Below are positions 34,589-36,458 of a stretch of 36,458 nucleotides of DNA, in pieces. The translations under genes and the position numbers were made by a program. Under the pieces are notes generated by a model. It was not told the origin of the DNA and made no database searches. It saw only the letters and a program-made list of their open reading frames with translations. The DNA is from Gammaproteobacteria bacterium (GTDB taxonomy: Bacteria > Pseudomonadota > Gammaproteobacteria > Pseudomonadales > Pseudomonadaceae). The stretch is from the NCBI GenBank assembly GCA_903970465.1, contig CAJCIO010000051.1:1-36458 (forward strand), in the 5' to 3' direction. Position 1 is the first letter of the stretch. Every line of letters begins with the position of its first letter.

Positions 34589-34668
34589 GGCCCCTTCGCG
34601 AGCAAGCTCGGCTCCCACAGAGGCGGTGTCCTACTCAGGTGGGAGCAAGGCTTGCCCGCGAAGGGGCC
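34589..34668. repeat. REP doublet after the DUF1329 gene
   Basis: Arms GGCCCCTTCGCGAGCAAGC.. and ..AAGGCTTGCCCGCGAAGGGGCC with CTCCCACAG/GGTGGGAG in the middle. It begins eight bases after the stop and probably marks the end of the DUF1302/1329 transcript. Confidence 0.87.
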
Positions 34669-34769
34669 GCAACGGACACCCTGATCCTACAGTCCATAAA
34701 TATTTTTTTACCCGCCCGACCCCTCTCCATAGTGGCACCGCGCCCACTGTCACAAAAGCATTCGACTGA

Positions 34770-34787
34770 CTGTCATCAAACTTACAC
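34770..34787 (+). promoter_or_regulatory. Pho box upstream of pstS
   Basis: CTGTCAT-CAAA-CTTACAC matches the PhoB box CTGTCAT-N4-CTGTCAT, with the usual weaker second half. A further CTGTCAC at 34747-34753 lies 23 bp upstream, in phase with two helical turns. A TTAAAT at 34798-34803, ten bases after the box, suits the -10. Implies induction by PhoB under low phosphate. Confidence 0.82.
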
Positions 34788-34858
34788 ATTCAAAGCATTA
34801 AATCTGCAACGTCTTCTCCAGTGGGCTTTCCCACAAATCCTTTGACTGAGGTGTTGCC

Positions 34859-35878
34859 GTGATTCTGCTGACCAAAAATCGTCTCACGATTTTGCTGGCT
34901 TCGTTGTGCCTGAGTGGCGTGGCGCATGCGACTGATGTAACGGGTGCAGGTTCGAGTTTCGTATTTCCGGTGGTGTCCAAGTGGTCCCAGGACTATAGCA
35001 AGGCATCGCCTAACCGCATCAACTACCAGTCCATCGGTTCAGGTGGCGGTATCGCACAGATCAAGGCAGCCACGGTCGATTTCGGTGCATCCGACGCGCC
35101 ATTGTCCGCAGAGGACCTGCAGGCCGCCGGCCTGGGTCAATTCCCTAGTGTCATCGGCGGTATCGTACCGGTCGTCAACATCGAAGGCGTCGAGCCGGGC
35201 AAGTTGAAACTGGACGGCGCGACCCTGGCCAAGATTTTCCTGGGTGACATCAAGAAGTGGAACGACCCTGCCATTGTCGCGCTGAACGCCGACGTGAAGC
35301 TGCCTGACCAGGCCATCACCGTTGTGCACCGTTCGGATGGTTCGGGTACCTCGTTCAACTTCACCAACTACCTGTCCAAGGTCAGCCCAGAGTGGAACGA
35401 AAAGCTCAAGTTCGGTACCACCGTGCAATGGCCAGCGGGTGTGGGTGGCAAGGGTAACGAGGGCGTTTCCGCCTATGTGAAGCAGATCAAGGGCTCGATC
35501 GGCTATGTCGAATTCGCCTATGCGCTGCAGAATAAGATGGCTCACACCCAGCTGAAAAACGCCGCGGGCAAGTTCGTCGAACCTAGCGCCAAGGCATTCG
35601 GGGCCGCTGCTGATACCGCTGACTGGGCGAGCGCCAAAGACTTCAACCTGATCATGACCAACGCCCCAGGCGAAGCCGCGTGGCCGATCACCGCTACCAC
35701 CTGGATCATCATGTACAAGACGCCGAAGAACGCCGAGCAAAGCAAGGCGGCTTTCGACTTCTTCAAATGGTCGCTGGAAAACGGTCAGGAACAAGCCGCT
35801 TCGCTGGACTATGTTCCCCTGCCCAAGTCGCTGGTCGCGAAGATCGAAGGCTACTGGAAATCCGATTTCAACAAGTGA
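34859..35878 (+). CDS. pstS: Phosphate ABC transporter, periplasmic binding protein PstS
   Basis: A 339-aa periplasmic phosphate-binding protein. A GTG start at 34859 follows GAGG by about eight bases and gives a proper signal peptide (MILLTKNRLTILLASLCLSG, cleavage near AHA-TD). The phosphate site is seen in TGAGSSFVFPV, the IGSGGGIAQI loop, FGASDAPLS and HRSDGSGTSFNF. It delivers phosphate to PstCAB. The Pho box upstream and pstC downstream confirm the assignment. Its start is not ATG, unlike most genes in the window. Confidence 0.97.
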   Translation: MILLTKNRLTILLASLCLSGVAHATDVTGAGSSFVFPVVSKWSQDYSKASPNRINYQSIGSGGGIAQIKAATVDFGASDAPLSAEDLQAAGLGQFPSVIGGIVPVVNIEGVEPGKLKLDGATLAKIFLGDIKKWNDPAIVALNADVKLPDQAITVVHRSDGSGTSFNFTNYLSKVSPEWNEKLKFGTTVQWPAGVGGKGNEGVSAYVKQIKGSIGYVEFAYALQNKMAHTQLKNAAGKFVEPSAKAFGAAADTADWASAKDFNLIMTNAPGEAAWPITATTWIIMYKTPKNAEQSKAAFDFFKWSLENGQEQAASLDYVPLPKSLVAKIEGYWKSDFNK

Positions 35879-35914
35879 TTCGATTCCGTTGAAATCCAAG
35901 ACTGTAACGCTCTT

Positions 35915-35953
35915 TCCGGGTGCCCCAAGCGGGGTATCCGGATCGGGCTTTTT
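35915..35953 (+). terminator. Hairpin with T-run between pstS and pstC
   Basis: TCCGGGTGCCCC and GGGGTATCCGGA form a 12-bp stem (two G-U pairs) around AAGC. TTTTT starts six bases later. Likely a partial terminator or mRNA-stabilising stem that lets pstS be expressed above pstC, as is common for binding-protein genes. Confidence 0.75.
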
Positions 35954-35970
35954 CTGCGAGTGGACCTGAC

Positions 35971-36458
35971 ATGACCGAAAACACTCAATACCTGTCCACT
36001 GCGATCTCCAAGAGTGACAGTCCGGGCGACAAGCGTGCCGCCCGCGACCATCGTCATGACGTCTGGTTTCGCCGTACGATGCAAGGCGCTGCCATGCTGG
36101 TCCTGCTGTTGTTGGCCAGTATTGCCGGATCGACCCTGTGGGGTGGATTCGAAGCGTTCAAGACCTTTGGCTTCGGGTTTCTGACCAGCACCGAGTGGGA
36201 CGTCGTAGGCGGCCATTTTGGCGCTGTAGTGCCTATCTACGGGACCCTGGTGACTTCTTTTCTCGCCCTGTTGATCGCCGTTCCGGTCAGCTTCGGCATC
36301 GCGATTTTCCTCACTGAAGTAGCGCCGCCCTGGTTGCGCATGCCGATCGCTTCGGCCATCGAACTGCTGGCGGGCATTCCATCGATCATCTACGGCATGT
36401 GGGGCCTGTTCATCTTCGGCCCGTTCATGGCCGAGTACATGGCCCCCTGGATCAACGA
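35971..36458 (+). CDS. pstC: Phosphate ABC transporter permease PstC (partial, 3' end off window)
   Basis: The first 162 codons of PstC. A polar N-terminus (MTENTQYLSTAISKSDSPGD) is followed by a first membrane helix (MLVLLLLASIAGSTLWGGF), the family stretch GFLTSTEWDV, a second helix (PIYGTLVTSFLALLIAVPVS), and a third beginning at ELLAGIPSIIYGMWGLF, the usual start of the permease domain. With PstA it forms the membrane channel of the Pst phosphate importer. It is cut by the right edge; pstA and pstB should follow. Confidence 0.95.
   Translation, partial: MTENTQYLSTAISKSDSPGDKRAARDHRHDVWFRRTMQGAAMLVLLLLASIAGSTLWGGFEAFKTFGFGFLTSTEWDVVGGHFGAVVPIYGTLVTSFLALLIAVPVSFGIAIFLTEVAPPWLRMPIASAIELLAGIPSIIYGMWGLFIFGPFMAEYMAPWIN

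Overview
The window is chromosomal DNA of a Pseudomonas, most likely of the P. fluorescens group. The basis is GC-rich coding sequence, the pairing of phr, hemH, uraA-upp, hpt, mqo, rsmC and pstSC-type genes, and many intergenic inverted REP doublets built on a core like GTGGGAGCAAGCTTGCTCGCGAA. The species call is inference; no rRNA is present.

Left edge (1-2761, minus strand): the end of a type VI secretion vgrG island. It holds a VgrG spike gene, a DcrB-like protein with a charged N-terminus, and the start of an Eag-type (DUF1795) effector chaperone whose effector should lie just off the left edge. A 1.2 kb gene-poor stretch follows (2762-3939). It is AT-rich in the middle and carries a 217-bp nested inverted-repeat element.

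The most interesting part is 3940-13780. Nine tightly packed minus-strand genes (DUF523/DUF1722, MerR-type regulator, phrB photolyase, NTF2-like, SDR, FAD amine-oxidase-like, DUF1365, CFA-synthase-like methyltransferase, DUF2878) start from one promoter. That promoter is covered by two TGTACA-N12-TGTACA-type elements, the pattern reported for class II LitR light regulators of P. putida. A third such element lies over the promoter of a neighbouring minus-strand pair, a renalase-like flavoenzyme and a small Trp-rich protein. The regulator lacks the residues that hold adenosyl-B12, and the CFA-like enzyme lacks two of the bicarbonate-site residues of true CFA synthase. The region therefore reads as a light or photo-oxidative stress regulon that joins DNA photorepair to membrane fatty-acid modification, possibly of the furan or methyl type.

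13981-19699: TIGR01777 epimerase and hemH (plus), uraA-upp pyrimidine salvage (minus), then hpt purine salvage, a small exported protein and a PA4642-like protein (plus). 19735-22603: mqo (minus), a 0.78 kb gene-free stretch, and a YajG-type lipoprotein (plus) with a clear terminator. 22694-28502: a small unknown protein and a PlsC-like acyltransferase (minus); a CPXCG protein, a DUF2007 protein, an unusual SRAP protein and an M48 lipoprotein protease (plus); rsmC and a D-2-hydroxyacid dehydrogenase (minus). 28635-34581 (plus): a LysE-type exporter, a medium/long-chain acyl-CoA ligase, then DUF1302 and DUF1329 envelope proteins. 34747-36458: the start of the phosphate uptake operon, with a Pho box, GTG-started pstS, a hairpin, and a pstC truncated by the window edge.

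No tRNA, rRNA, CRISPR array, transposase or origin was seen.
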